Below, in pieces: positions 20,971 to 33,639 of a stretch of 64,000 nucleotides of DNA. The notes under the pieces are model-generated. The model searched no databases, was not told the origin of the DNA, and saw only the letters and a program-made list of their open reading frames with translations. The stretch comes from Trichoplusia ni. Its lineage: Eukaryota > Arthropoda > Insecta > Lepidoptera > Noctuidae. Location of the stretch: positions 11,904,001 through 11,968,000 of the forward strand of contig NC_039488.1 of assembly GCF_003590095.1 (NCBI RefSeq), read 5' to 3'. The position numbers were made by a program, and so were the translations under genes. The stretch's first letter is position 1, and each line of letters starts with the position of its first letter.

Positions 20971-22720
20971 AAAAAACAGAAATAATCTTCATCAGTTTTG
21001 GTACCGGACCCTAATTATCAAGAAGGTGGCTTTATTGAATCCTCTAGCTTAATGCTTACTGGCGTATATATTTGTCTTGTTTACTCATTTTGGGTTAAAA
21101 TATATTATTTGCTAAACCATGTGCTGTCTGATTCATTAAGAAGCATCCACAGAAACGACATCTAGTACCAAAAAAAGACTTTGTAAGAGAAAGGCAACAT
21201 TATCAAAACCACGACCAACAGATTACTGTAAAACACTTCAATATGCATACTCCGTCATCCTATATTTTTACCTAATGGAGAAAAGTGGTGCGTTGTTAAC
21301 ATCTGCCTGAATTGCTAATTATACATGACGACTGATGACGACTGTAGCTACTCCATCAAGAGTGTAACGGATAATGTCATAAATATCAAGTTTTTGTTAA
21401 GATTTACAATATTTTGTTATTAGAGAAGAGAACTTGTAGTTAAGCCCTAATCTTGATCAATCGACTTTGCCTATGACGGTTCATAACTGGACATAGTTCC
21501 GCAAAGTTCCAAGACAACATCCTGTCTTCTATCTTCCGCATTGACTCTGAGTCAGCTTCCAGTTCTGTTTTCAGTTATCATGAGTCCTACGCTATGTTTA
21601 CCGATTCGTAGACTCTACTCAAGTCTTTCTATAAGACGTAAAACGCAGCTAAACAAAAGCTCTTCCATTTGCCGGTGATTCTGTGATAAAAATAATTCTT
21701 AAAACAAAGTAAACAGTTTTCTTGTTTGTCAGTAAAGTTTGCACAGCTTGAATGAAGTTGATTCAAAATTCAATTCACATTCAAAAACATTGCTAATAAT
21801 GTATAAAGAGTCTCGGATACTTGTTTCTAGGAATTTTTGGTTAAGGAGTCGGTGTGTTTGGCAAACATTGATGTTGAATAATATTCTAGGAAACACAATA
21901 CACGTAGTGTTCTTGATGTTCGTTAAGTTAATAAATAGTCAGTTTTAGTCTAGTGACTTGCGTGTTTTAAAATAGGCTACTAAAAGGGATACCGGCTCAT
22001 AATTCAGAGGTTTAAGTAGGTACTTGCTGTAATATATTTTGTTCCATAAATTAGGTGAGCCAATAACAGATAACAAATCAACAACACTCATTGGGTTGTT
22101 TACGACTAAATGTTATTTAAATCATTAGAAGATTTGACAACGAATCAAATATGAGGTTGAGATGTTCACATTTTTGAACGTTTTAAATAAGGTTGTTTTG
22201 TGATCAATTGTTTGCCAATACCACAAAACTAAATTACACAACAATAAATTCACACGCCTAGTATTAGTTGTAAATATCCGTCGCACTACGATTCATTTAT
22301 GAATCTGGAATGCAATAAGCCCAATCCTTCTTGAAATAAGGTTTTAATAGGAGAACACAGTCATGAACTGCCTGTTAGAGTCGCGCAAAACAGTTGCGTG
22401 TTTTTATTCGGCAAGAGTCCGTCATATATAGTACAAGAATCCAACAATATACTGAAAAAGTAAAGTTATGAATTAGGTAGTCTGAACATTTTTTTATCCT
22501 TTGTCCATGCCATAGAAATTATGACAACGATGTACAACATAGCATAGCAGTACAACTGACTTCAAAGTGATTTGACTAGCTTTAACTTGCGCAAATTTTG
22601 AAACAGTTGGTGTTAGGTTATTCGTTTGTAATACCATCACTTTGGATTGAGTTACATTTCATTCATTACTAAGATTAATAAGTATAACTATTACGATACA
22701 TTTATGTAACAAGCGGACAA

Positions 22721-23031
22721 TCCTACTACTATTATAAAGGCGAAAGTTGGTAAGTATGGATGTATGGATGTTTGTTACTCTCTCACGTAAAAACTACTGA
22801 ATGGATTTGAATGAAACTTTACCACAATATAGCTTATACATCAGAATAACACATAGGCTACAATTTTTGAGGTTTCTAATGTGAGGTCGTAAAAAAACAC
22901 ATTTTTTGCGCTTACATTGCAAACGCTGACTGAATCTTACAAGATAGATAAAACGCAGATAGATAGAAGGCAGGTATAAATTATAACTTATATCTTCTAA
23001 CCACGCGGACGAAGTCGCGGGCAACAGCTAG
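22721..23031 (+). mobile_element. Helitron-like non-autonomous element (copy 1)
   Basis: Starts A|TCCTACTACTATTATAAA and ends CTAG|T. Just before the end is a short hairpin, CGCG-GACGAAGT-CGCG, then GGCAACAGCTAG. TC start, hairpin about 10 nt from a CTAG end, and A|T insertion site are Helitron hallmarks. The ends match the Lep1 class of moth elements. No Rep/helicase is encoded. The - strand open frame 22794-23024 is a shadow. Confidence 0.75.
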
Positions 23032-24104
23032 TTCATAATATATGCCGGTCTAAAATATCGCACTGAGGTATAAAACCTCTTTTCAGATAAAGAAGAATTG
23101 AATATTGATCATCGACATTCCTCACTCGCGGTTAGACCATCTTAGATATTGATCGGCAGGAAGTATCTTGTGGTTCCGAGTTTAAATTAAATTACCTAAT
23201 TCTAAAAAATGAATATGATTTAATAAAAACTGAAGGATATACGTGCTTCAATATAAACACAAACCTTGATTGAATACACTACACTTTACACTATATTTTC
23301 AGATTTTAGAACTAATGCAACGTAGACATTTTAATGGTCATACTTTTTTAAATGGTTTAAAAGTAAGTGAAACCCTTGACTCTTGGCACGGACGACTGGT
23401 AAATTGGGGGTTTTCCCCCTAAAATTTCGAAAAAGTTTTTCACCAGATGATGACACAACCAAATTTAAACTGTATCACATGAACTTCTGCCGCAGTTTAA
23501 ATAATATTTATTTTTACTATAAGTACGAGATTTACACTAGAATCAACCTACAGTACCTACAAATCTGTGTTCTAATGTATCTATTTAAACAAATAAAGCT
23601 GTCATTATAAATGACTCAATACTTTCAATCTTGACACGTCGCACAAGAGATACGGGGTTATATCGACTTTATCAGTCGAGCGATGAAGGTGATATGGTCC
23701 AGATGATGTTGTTAAGATACAGCACGTATATCATAGCTGTGACAAGTGACAGCCGGGTATATGACTCGAAATAGCTCGATTTCTGATTTGATTATGATAT
23801 TTTGGTTGAGGATGGGGTTTCAACAGGATTATTACTATTACTCGTAGGTATAGAAGAGAAAATTTATTTCATATTGTAGAAACCAACTATTTTTGTTTTG
23901 AAATATGGATTTTCGTGGGAATATGGGAATTCCATATCCATATTTTTAGTCTTGATTTCAACGAATAAAATGAGGTAGAATAGCAAGATTAGACATGGTT
24001 TGAAAAAAGTTCAGTACAAGGAGTATCGACATGACTGCCAATAATAATTAAAACGTCAAAGAATGGACGTCAAACTTGTGTTGTGCATATTGAGCAATGA
24101 TTAT

Positions 24105-25104
24105 NNNNNNNNNNNNNNNNNNNNNNNNNNNNNNNNNNNNNNNNNNNNNNNNNNNNNNNNNNNNNNNNNNNNNNNNNNNNNNNNNNNNNNNNNNNNNNNN
24201 NNNNNNNNNNNNNNNNNNNNNNNNNNNNNNNNNNNNNNNNNNNNNNNNNNNNNNNNNNNNNNNNNNNNNNNNNNNNNNNNNNNNNNNNNNNNNNNNNNNN
24301 NNNNNNNNNNNNNNNNNNNNNNNNNNNNNNNNNNNNNNNNNNNNNNNNNNNNNNNNNNNNNNNNNNNNNNNNNNNNNNNNNNNNNNNNNNNNNNNNNNNN
24401 NNNNNNNNNNNNNNNNNNNNNNNNNNNNNNNNNNNNNNNNNNNNNNNNNNNNNNNNNNNNNNNNNNNNNNNNNNNNNNNNNNNNNNNNNNNNNNNNNNNN
24501 NNNNNNNNNNNNNNNNNNNNNNNNNNNNNNNNNNNNNNNNNNNNNNNNNNNNNNNNNNNNNNNNNNNNNNNNNNNNNNNNNNNNNNNNNNNNNNNNNNNN
24601 NNNNNNNNNNNNNNNNNNNNNNNNNNNNNNNNNNNNNNNNNNNNNNNNNNNNNNNNNNNNNNNNNNNNNNNNNNNNNNNNNNNNNNNNNNNNNNNNNNNN
24701 NNNNNNNNNNNNNNNNNNNNNNNNNNNNNNNNNNNNNNNNNNNNNNNNNNNNNNNNNNNNNNNNNNNNNNNNNNNNNNNNNNNNNNNNNNNNNNNNNNNN
24801 NNNNNNNNNNNNNNNNNNNNNNNNNNNNNNNNNNNNNNNNNNNNNNNNNNNNNNNNNNNNNNNNNNNNNNNNNNNNNNNNNNNNNNNNNNNNNNNNNNNN
24901 NNNNNNNNNNNNNNNNNNNNNNNNNNNNNNNNNNNNNNNNNNNNNNNNNNNNNNNNNNNNNNNNNNNNNNNNNNNNNNNNNNNNNNNNNNNNNNNNNNNN
25001 NNNNNNNNNNNNNNNNNNNNNNNNNNNNNNNNNNNNNNNNNNNNNNNNNNNNNNNNNNNNNNNNNNNNNNNNNNNNNNNNNNNNNNNNNNNNNNNNNNNN
25101 NNNN
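24105..25104. other. Scaffold gap (1000 N)
   Basis: Exactly 1000 N, a conventional placeholder, so the true distance is unknown. The four long open frames across it are artefacts of translating N. Confidence 1.
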
Positions 25105-26050
25105 TTCACATATTGCAAGCAACTGCCTCATTGCACTTACAGTTGGGGTCAGCAGCACCATGTCGTCTGCGTAACTAAAGTTGTTCATACAATGTTGTCA
25201 ATCCAGCATCCCACTCGTGTGCTGCTGAGCCCAACTATAAGCTCATTCACGTACAAGTTGAAGAGCCTAGGAGAACTCAAACCACCTTGTCTCACCCGCA
25301 CTCCAACCTGTACGTGTCCGAGAAGGCATTTGCCCACTCTACATAATTATTCTGGTTTTGGTACCAGAAATGAAAAATCCGTTGTACCTGTGTAGGCACG
25401 CGGGTTTTCCTTGAGTTTCTCCCATAAACAAGTCATACGACACAAGGTCAAATGCCTTGGAGAGGTCAAGAAAGCATGCATACACAGGTGTACTTCTTTC
25501 CGTGTAGTATTGGACAGTGTGCTTCAGACTCAGAATTGCGCTTTCAGTGGAAAGTCCCGCGCGAAAACCAAACTGAGCATCATGAATATTAATATTTTTA
25601 TCAAGTTCTGAGTCGAGCACACTGTCCAACACCTTGGCCACAATTGTAGCCAAGGAAATCGGTCGGTAATTGTTCTTATCAGACAAATCTCCAGTTTTAT
25701 TTTTAACTATTGGTACTACGATGGTTTTCATAAGGTCTATAGGCAAGTACGAGTGATTCAGACATAAGGTAAAGAACATTGCCAGCACACGCGGTAAATG
25801 AACACCAGCGTATTTTAGATGCTCGATACTGAGTCCATCATGACCCGGTGACTTGCCCCTAGACATGCTACTCACAATTTGTCGAACTTGTTTAGCAGAC
25901 ACCCTATACAATTCACCGGTCATGGTGGACCCAGGATCTGCAGACGAAGAACCCAGTGGAGACTTAGTGGTAAAATGTTCTCTAAACAGTTCAGCTATAT
26001 CTCTGCTATCACTCGCACTTCCCACGCTCACTGGAAGGCCAGTCTTATGA
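25105..26050 (-). pseudogene. LINE ORF2: reverse transcriptase part
   Basis: Seen in order on the - strand: MSRGKSPGHDGLSIEHLKY (RT motif 1), NYRPISLATIVAKVLD (motif 2), AQFGFRAGLSTESA (motif 2a), YACFLDLSKAFDLVSYDLF (motif A with catalytic Asp), then after a frameshift VRQGGLSSPRLFNLYVNEL (motif B), and NNFSYADDMVLL (motif C with the catalytic Asp pair). The thumb and C-terminus are in the gap. Frame breaks near 25340, at CGGTGA near 25285, and at a TGA before NNFSY make it non-functional as assembled. Confidence 0.9.
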
Positions 26051-26152
26051 TTTAAACTGTTGGTTGCTTTCCAAAATCACTAAAGTTTTTAGAAGCACGA
26101 CATTCCGAAATAATTTCCATTTTTATCTGTTCTTTGTTATTGTGACACCACT

Positions 26153-27300
26153 TTAATCTATTTTTAAATAATTTGCGACTTTCACACATTTCTTCATATA
26201 TAGTACCGGATTGTGGCCTATCCTGAGAAACCCAGTATAAAATTTACTCCTAGCTTCCCTGTGAGCTTCACATACATGCTTATTCCATCCTATTACATGT
26301 TTTTTCTTACGCGAGTGAGATTTAGTTTCACAAGTGTTAATGGCTGAGTCTGTTAATGCTATTATTATATCCTTATATAGTTTATCTAGACAATTTCTAT
26401 GTTCCTTACAATTACAAATATCATAACTACATTCTCTTAATTCAACAGGAAAATCTATTAATTTCAGTTTACTATTGCACAATTTGGTATAGCTTTTTAT
26501 TTGTTCTTTAGTTCTATAGCCCCAAACAGCTTTATTTTTTATATTTTTATTATAATTACTATTTTTACATATAATTGCACTTAATTCACACTCAATGACT
26601 AGGGGCAAATGATCAGACCAAAACGTGTCATAATTAATAAATCATTCTTAATAGTTTGTTTGGCAGAATGACTAGTAACACAGTGATCGAGCCACCTCAC
26701 ACACCCGTGAGCCTCGCTTATAAATGTATAATTACTTAATACACTTCCTAACACATCTATATCCACACAGGACCATTGTTGGTCCATACATAAATTAATT
26801 AGCTCGTTACCGAACAGTTCTCCCGGATGAGCATTAAAATCTCCTAGTACGTAAATAGATTCTATAGCGTAATGATCAACTATCGCACATACCTCGCAAA
26901 ACATGTCGTAAACTCCTCCAAATTGTCTATTCCATTTGTCGGCATGTAAACACTAAACACAAGAAATGCGCGGTCTTTCATAGACACTTTTATTGCACTG
27001 ATACGCGGATTATTGCACTCGATAACAGTCACCTCTTTGAACACACTTTTACGCCACAGTATTGCCACGCCACCGTAAGGTCTTCCTTTCAAAACACCGT
27101 TTGAAATATCCACTGCTGACGTGCCCGTGTATGCGAACTCCTGGTCAACAGTGCCCAGTATCGGTATGTCATAGGGAAGTAGCCAGGTCTCTTGTAAGGC
27201 TATGATATCCGCCGACTGACACAATTTTCTGACACAATCATTGATCTTTTTATCGACTTACAGTTAAACTGACAAATTTAAATAAAGTAGTTGTTGCAGT
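26153..27300 (-). pseudogene. LINE ORF2: endonuclease and linker part
   Basis: INDCVRKLC then SADIIALQETWLLP (catalytic Glu of the APE-type endonuclease), GGVAILWRKSV, YVLGDFNAHPGEL (catalytic Asp/Asn), and VRWLDHCVTS (Asp/His end motif). The linker region GWNKHVCEAHREARSKFY follows; it is common in two-ORF insect LINEs between endonuclease and RT. The endonuclease nicks target DNA to prime reverse transcription. Frame breaks at about 26610, 26890 and 27235. Confidence 0.88.
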
Positions 27301-27323
27301 TGTATTTGTTTGTATACCCATTA

Positions 27324-28490
27324 TTAATTGTTTTGTATCACATCACTATTCACAACATTGTTTTCGGCCTTCTTAGTTTTATTAAAGTAAACAAAGCGCC
27401 TAAAAGACACACCTTCTGGCCACAGACTATCATCTAAAAACATTGCGAGCTTGTGGTGTGGTACAAAGATTTTAAATGCATTATAATTTCTTTCCTTTTG
27501 CATTATAATTTTCTTTATTGTTACTGCAGTTTGAGTCTTTGACAGAATGTAGTCAGCAATGTCGCTGTCAGTAACTTCTTTAGCTACACGGGATATAAAT
27601 AATGGAATATTTATTTCCGCAGCTTTAAATTTCATATCCACATCCGAAGCCGCTTTTCCTCTACTTCCTGCAAACTTGTACTTTGGCTTCTTTTTTTGTA
27701 CAATTGTCCATCCATTCTTCTCTTCTTTATCTGGTTGTATTTTCTCGCTTCCGCTTATCGCTTGTGATATAGACCGCGCCGTCTCCGGTACGACACTCGG
27801 GCGCTCAGGATTCGCGCGCTTGCGTTGCACCTGTGTCGAAACCGCGGTTGAGGCCTCCACGCGCGTGCTTGTATGTGAGAGAGCGAGAGACCGATTGATG
27901 CATTCCGCGTATGACAGGGACGGAGTATCATCGCTTTGCTCGCGACAACCCGCCAACGACTGCGTCATCGCTATGTTTTGCTTTTCTGTATTGTGAGGTA
28001 GATCAGTTATTGTACAATCCAATGTTTGGTGTTTGGACTGCTCAATATGTAATTTTAAATCATCTAACTGTTTGTTAGTCACGTAGGAATCCTTAATAAT
28101 CTTTAGTTCGTTTTGCAACAACAAAATATCCTTCAGAAGTTTACTTGCATCCAGATGATCAAACGATATTGGTGGTAATTTATGTAGTTCCCGAGCAACA
28201 AATATGGGTACTAATTCCGGATCTGTTCTTTAAATAATGTAATTATATCAGCAAGATCCCACTGTGATTTTCCTTCTCTCTTACGCGAAATTTTACGTCT
28301 TGTAGTAGTGATCGAATCGAAAAGCAAGTTTTTAGCCGCTTCAATCTCCTCTTCAGAAAAACTTGTGGACACACAATCTCATTAAGCTTTCCTCATCCAT
28401 AACATCCATTTTGTTCTGGACATAGGCTAACACCTCACATATCACAATGTTACAGTTATTGCACTTAATTACTTTCGAGTTCGACGTCAT
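27324..28490 (-). pseudogene. LINE ORF1 (zinc-binding N-terminus, coiled segment, RRM-like C-terminus)
   Basis: Start ATG at 28490-28488: MTSNSKVIKCNNCNIVICEV, with a Cys pair suggesting a zinc-binding motif. Frameshifts occur near 28370 and 28225. The long frame 28124-27324 holds a probable coiled coil (LLLQNELKIIKDSYVTNKQL). It also holds a basic/Ser-rich middle and a C-terminal domain with PLFISRVAKEVTDSDIADYI and WPEGVSFRRFVYF, typical of ORF1 nucleic-acid chaperones of insect LINEs. The + strand frame 27559-27996 is a shadow. Confidence 0.8.
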
Positions 28491-31332
28491 TTTACTCACA
28501 CAAATAACGCAATAGATGGCGTTACCTGTCACATTAAGTTATTATGATATCTCTAACATTGTATAGGTAAAACATTCTCGTGTTACGCTGTACGTAATTG
28601 AATTCCTCTAAAATAGCTCGACTGATCCTCATGAAATTTTGTGTGCATTTTGGATTGCTCTGAGAATAGAACAACATCTATTTTGGTATCTAGTTTTTAA
28701 CTTATTTTTCTACGTATCGGTCGGCTAGTAGGTACATTATTAAATTGAACCAAATCCTAAAATTGATGTGTGTTACAGCTGACAAAAGCTCTACGGCTGC
28801 ACTACTAATGATGATTTCGCTGCTTGACTAAGTACAGAAACTCAAGAAGGAAGCTTCAATTACTATGGTGATCTGTAATTTGCTATTATAAGTTTGAATG
28901 TTCCTACTGTAAGAAGATCCTAATATAATATTGATACATTACAAATGGGTAAAAAAGACTAATTTACATATTTTCAGTATTTATAAATTCAATTTAACTT
29001 TAAAATCCCTTTGTGGAAAAACTTGCCATAATAGACCAGGCCTAACTAGACCGTGTCTAAAATTGGATTTAATTTTAAGTTCAACTATAACTTTACTCGT
29101 TCCTGACAAAATTGAACTTCAGGGATATACCTGACCTGCAGATAGACAACATTGTATTGTCGTGTTATATATACTAATTTGTGAACGAAATAAAGACAAT
29201 GATAGCGAACGTACGAATTCCATAACTTACTACATTAACAGGACCCCAATTCCGTTATATACAATGGTCGATGAATTAATGGCAATATAAATTAAAGCCT
29301 ATTCGTATACTCCTAAAAATTTTAGCAAGAAAATAATTGGGAATTCGTTGTTTTGACAATAATAGCCTTAGTAGTCTCTGTCTCACGAGTTAAATCCCAT
29401 CCCGTTAATGCAAATGCATCATTTTAGTATTGAAATATTTTACTTTCCACTATTTTCCGCAGGACAGAGTTTAGGAGAGGGTCAAGTACCCTGTGTTAAG
29501 CCGATACGATAGATATCTGCCTCCCCACAGAGGAAAAGTTAAACGGAATAGCTTACGGAATGTACTTATAATTGTTGTTTCTATAGGCAATGTTTTTTCC
29601 GCTCTTATCCGCATGCGCCACGTGATTGAGGGTCGATTACGTTGTCTGTGTTAACAAGAGCCTTTAAGTGCCGGGATTAGTGCGTCAGTAGTGTAGTAGT
29701 GGTTTATGATTACTAGATAACGATAGTTGAATATAAACTGTCTGGGTGGTGGAGCAAAAGAACTGTGACTTTCTTTTTGGAGTTTTATTAGTCGCCTAAT
29801 TCGTGTTAGTTTACAAGGGGGTCTACTAAGTACTAAGTCGTAAACGACATTGTTGCGGTTCTGGAAAGAGCTTCGACTGTACTCAAATCCAGTGTACAGA
29901 AGCAAAGCGCAATCTCGCGTAAACAAATGCAACATTTTCATATTAGATAATAAGTGGGCGCCTACTATGATTTAAGCGGCCTTGTTATTCCAAAACCCAA
30001 TCCAAATTTTCTGCTTTTACGAAATGAGATAATGTTGGTCAGCTGAAATTACTGGAGAACTTGCCCTTTTTTATTTTTCTTTTGTTTACTACTGCCAGCA
30101 AGTGTAAAATGGACAAGCTGTGGTACAGTCAGGTCCAGACTCGTCAACAGATCAAGTTAATTCGTCAATATCGGAAACAGGTATTACCTCGTTTACGAGA
30201 TACCTCTTCCAGAATGTACTTATGAAGTCTATGCCGTCAGCTTTTGAGAAATTACCGTACTGAGGAGTCTTATCACGAGGTTTATCGAAGTGATAACTAT
30301 TGAGTGTTTAAGCTTCTAAGGCCGTGGCCGATTTATTGGCGGATAGCGGATAATAAATATAGCATATTTAAATGTTCTGCTTAGATTTAATGAAAGCGGT
30401 TGTCTCACAAAAGCAGAGAAGGGTTTTGGTACCGTTACCCGTTAAGAGTCCGGGACACCAATCACCTTTCTAAGGCGAAGGGAGTCCACGGCTGCTTTCA
30501 TCGGCGGAAGAGGGTTACAAGCGCTGACTCACTAATTTTTTATTTTTATACTTTTAATATTCCAATGTCTTTTGACTTTAGGCATTCTCATCAGATTTTA
30601 GAATTAAGGCCTAAAGTGACACTATGCGTGGCTGTGTGAGGTTGCAGAAAGCCTATAAACTAGGAAATAGAGGATAATTCACGATATGTACGCGTGGTAC
30701 ACATTCGTGAGTGTATCTAATTCATTATTCCAACGATTTACTGAATTAGATGTCATTAGGAACTTGAAAACCCATAAATATATCTACGTAGCAATTAGCA
30801 TAATAAGTAGCCTATTTTTCAGTCTGTCTAAATATTGGTTGAGATCGGGTAAAATTTAGATCACGATTTAGCTTAAAAAATTAAAGCAATTTGAAGATGA
30901 TTTTGCAAACGTGATAGATATTTATTTTTCTGTTATTTCCTCGATATTTGTTGCTAATATTAGTAAGTTATTAGAAACTGTTAATTTAAATAGATATTTC
31001 AGAGCCGGTCTTAATAGTACCGTTCTTGAATTGGTGTCAGGTGACCGGCCTATATAAAACATGCAAAGAGTCAAGATGGCGATGAAAAGCACGCTTTAAG
31101 CACGTAAAGAAAATGCTTTTCCTTCGTAAGATGATAGTGAAGCTAGGTACAACTGTTGTTTTTAACCATAGCAGGTTTATTTCAGTCGCAAGCCGCACCT
31201 TCTGTTGACAAACCTGCAGGTCGTATTACAGCAAAGGGCTCAAGTAAACATCCTATAAAAAGTAGGTAACATTTTGAATAACTTACTATTATACTCTCAA
31301 ACATTTTCCCATTAAAAGAGTAGAGAATTTTG

Positions 31333-31619
31333 AAAGCGCGGATAGCCGAGTGGTATGGGGTAGCACCTAAAATCATTGTGCGCGACGGGTCAGTGCCTCG
31401 ATACCCGCTTAGAGCAAGCATTCGTGTGATCTACGAACGCTTGTTCCGTCTCCTATCTTTCAGTGTCGGAATCTTTGTGCCTGTGACTTGAATGTTTGTG
31501 AAAATTTCGAGATACAACACACGCTCCTCATTAGATGCACTGGTACGCTAATAGTTGAGGACGAGACCATAAATAAAACTGCAAAAAAATGATTGCAAAA
31601 AAACTTTAACTTTAACATT
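31333..31619 (+). mobile_element. tRNA-derived SINE (copy 2)
   Basis: Identical counterpart of 18664-18950. Confidence 0.7.
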
Positions 31620-31981
31620 TATTATTCTGAGGTTGCCCTGCCCTATTGAATTTAGAACACCACTTTTGTTTTGGAAGGTTCCTTAACATTTTTTAGTCCT
31701 ACGTCATCACGTTGTTTTTTTAGAACACCGGAAACCTCTTCGTAATATAAATCGTCATAACAACGTAAATAACTACAGGTTAGTTAAAACCAGTTATAGT
31801 TAGCTTATTTTTAGTTATGTTTTGAACAAAAGTTTTTATTGATTTAATAACAGAAGATTTTAAATATGCTTTGCGTCAATAAAAACCCAGTTTATTAAGT
31901 TTGGTGGTTTTTAATTGAAGTTGTTTATAACAAGGATTTGAGGAATTTCTAAATATAGAGTTGTTAACTTATAATCATATT

Positions 31982-32711
31982 GAAATGAAACTACTTTTAC
32001 GGATTTTATCGCGGTTTAATTTTAGATTTTAGTTCCCGACGTTTCGAAACCTTTACAGGTATCATGGTCACGGGCAGACTGAGATGGCGTTCGTCTTGAC
32101 AGGAGATGTTGCTCGTTCTACCTTCATATTTTAATTAATTATTTGTGGTCCGACCTACGCAGTATGAGCTCACTGTGTCTTGATGTCTTGCAGCGCTGCT
32201 CTTGGGTTTGGCCTTAAGTTTATTTATTATTGGATCCCAAGTAGGTGATATCTTCCAGCCATCTTCTCTATTGAAATTAGGGTGTTTTTTAATCTCAATA
32301 GCCTCGCGAAACATCCTAGGTAGGAATTTGGATTCTTTAGCGAGGATCTGTGGTTGGTCAAATCTAATATAATGGCTGGAACCTTCAGCATGTTCGGCGA
32401 CTGCAGACTTCGTTGAGCGGCGGTGTTTCACGTCAGCTATGTGTTCTTTAACGCGGGTCCCTATGCTTCGTTTGGTTTGACCGATGTAAGAGAGGCCGCA
32501 GTCACAATCTAGTTTGTATACTCCTGCATCTTGTAGAGGTATGTGACACTTGACGGATGGTAAGGACTGGCTAATCTTCTTGGGCGGCTTGAAGTATGTT
32601 TTAATTGAAGCTCGCTTCAGGATGTAACCAATCTTGTCAGTGACTCCTCTGACGTATGGTAGTACAGCAGGCAAACGATCAACAGTGGCTGGCTTCACTC
32701 GGTTTCTGTGT
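31982..32711 (-). mobile_element. 5'-truncated Penelope-like element (copy 2)
   Basis: Counterpart of 19313-20042, including the same 13 bp flanking repeats (31969-31981 and 32712-32724) and the hammerhead-like motif at 32035-32069. A shared insertion with identical flanks means both copies descend from one locus. Confidence 0.85.
32135..32698 (-). pseudogene. Penelope-like GIY-YIG endonuclease domain fragment (copy 2)
   Basis: Same 187-codon frame and identical protein as 19466-20029. Confidence 0.88.
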
Positions 32712-33470
32712 TTATAATCATATTTTGGTATCGTATTTGCTTATTCGCCATAGCAATTAGGTATCAGGTTTGTACACTCGGTAAGCTATGTTCTGTTTTA
32801 TTTGTGATTAAGTCAATAACGTTTCTCTGTCAAATCTCTGATCTATCTCTATCTATAGATAGCCGATATAATCCCTATTGTATTGCCATCGACAGTTCAT
32901 TCCATGATAATTGTTGGATACCTGAATTGCAAAAAAGTTTGGTTGCAAATCATCATGATATGACCTGAAAAAGTTGACATTCTAATTTCATCGAATCATC
33001 GAGACTTAAATGTGAGTTTTAAAATAATTCACAATTTACTAGAAACCCCAGATAACTACCACACCCGTTCCTCAAAGATTGACAGCTAACACTTCAAACA
33101 TTTTACGTAGCAATAAAATAATCGGACCAATGAGCTCGCAGGATACATTCACGCCCTCGTCTCATGAGTGTCATGAAACATGTCAGTGCGGCCCATGCTG
33201 CTCTCACAGTGTTGTCAGTGGAGATAAGTAATCTTCTTAATGCCAAGATAAATACGCATCAAGATTCTGTACCGCGTACTGCCGTGCCTCCTTACTGCAC
33301 GATAGGCGCGCGTGTAGTTCTCATTTGTTTTTTCCTCAAGGGTGAAGGTAGCGAAGTTTTTATCTGTATTAGAGATTATGGATGTAGATTAGGACTTTGT
33401 ACTGTAGGCTCTTTCAGGCAGTTTTGAATTGTTAACATTAATGACTGTAGTAGCCCGAAATTTAAGCAAA

Positions 33471-33639
33471 TTTAGGCAGAAGAAACTGAAATCGTGGTTC
33501 GGGCATGTAAAGAGGAGACAAAGTGTGTAGAAAGATAGATAGAAGAAAGCCGGAAACTTAAGGATGGACTGTGTTAAAATGAGAGAACGAAGGAAGGATG
33601 GAAAAAAATGTGCAAACTACTTCAAAGGGCCAGTAATTA
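33471..33639 (+). pseudogene. LINE C-terminal relic (copy 2)
   Basis: Counterpart of 20802-20970, with the same WFGHV segment and stops. Confidence 0.55.

Larger units (their letters stand above)
15829..24104 (+). repeat. 8.28 kb direct duplication, copy 1
   Basis: From CACAAATAACGC at 15829 to the edge of the N gap at 24104 the sequence repeats at 28499-36775 in the same orientation. The differences I found are single-base: an A-run of 4 versus 3 (18436 / 31106), one versus two G (near 23244 / 35914), and an A-run of 6 versus 7 (24003 / 36673). I saw no substitutions. It contains no host gene that I can recognise, only the SINE, Penelope-like, LINE-relic and Helitron features listed below. 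The many short open frames shared by both copies are AT-rich and non-coding in appearance. Probably an assembly artefact. Confidence 0.97.
25105..28498 (-). mobile_element. Broken non-LTR retrotransposon (LINE) with ORF1, endonuclease and reverse transcriptase
   Basis: Reading the - strand from 28498: ORF1, an apurinic-type endonuclease, a linker, and a reverse transcriptase up to YADD, then the gap. All parts are collinear but broken by several frameshifts (about 28370, 28225, 27240, 26050, 25340 and 25280). The 5' end abuts the start of duplicated copy 2 exactly. The 3' end is lost in the N gap. Two-ORF organisation, endonuclease class and ORF1 type put it among the CR1/jockey-like insect LINEs; I cannot fix the clade. 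Confidence 0.9.

Noticed and set aside
16261..23610. Identical short open frames repeated in both duplicated blocks (for example 16261-16464, 17730-17969, 20495-20758)
   Set aside because: Their identity reflects the duplicated assembly, not selection; composition is non-coding.
24048..25395. Four open frames of 350-430 codons crossing the gap
   Set aside because: They consist almost entirely of untranslated N; artefacts.
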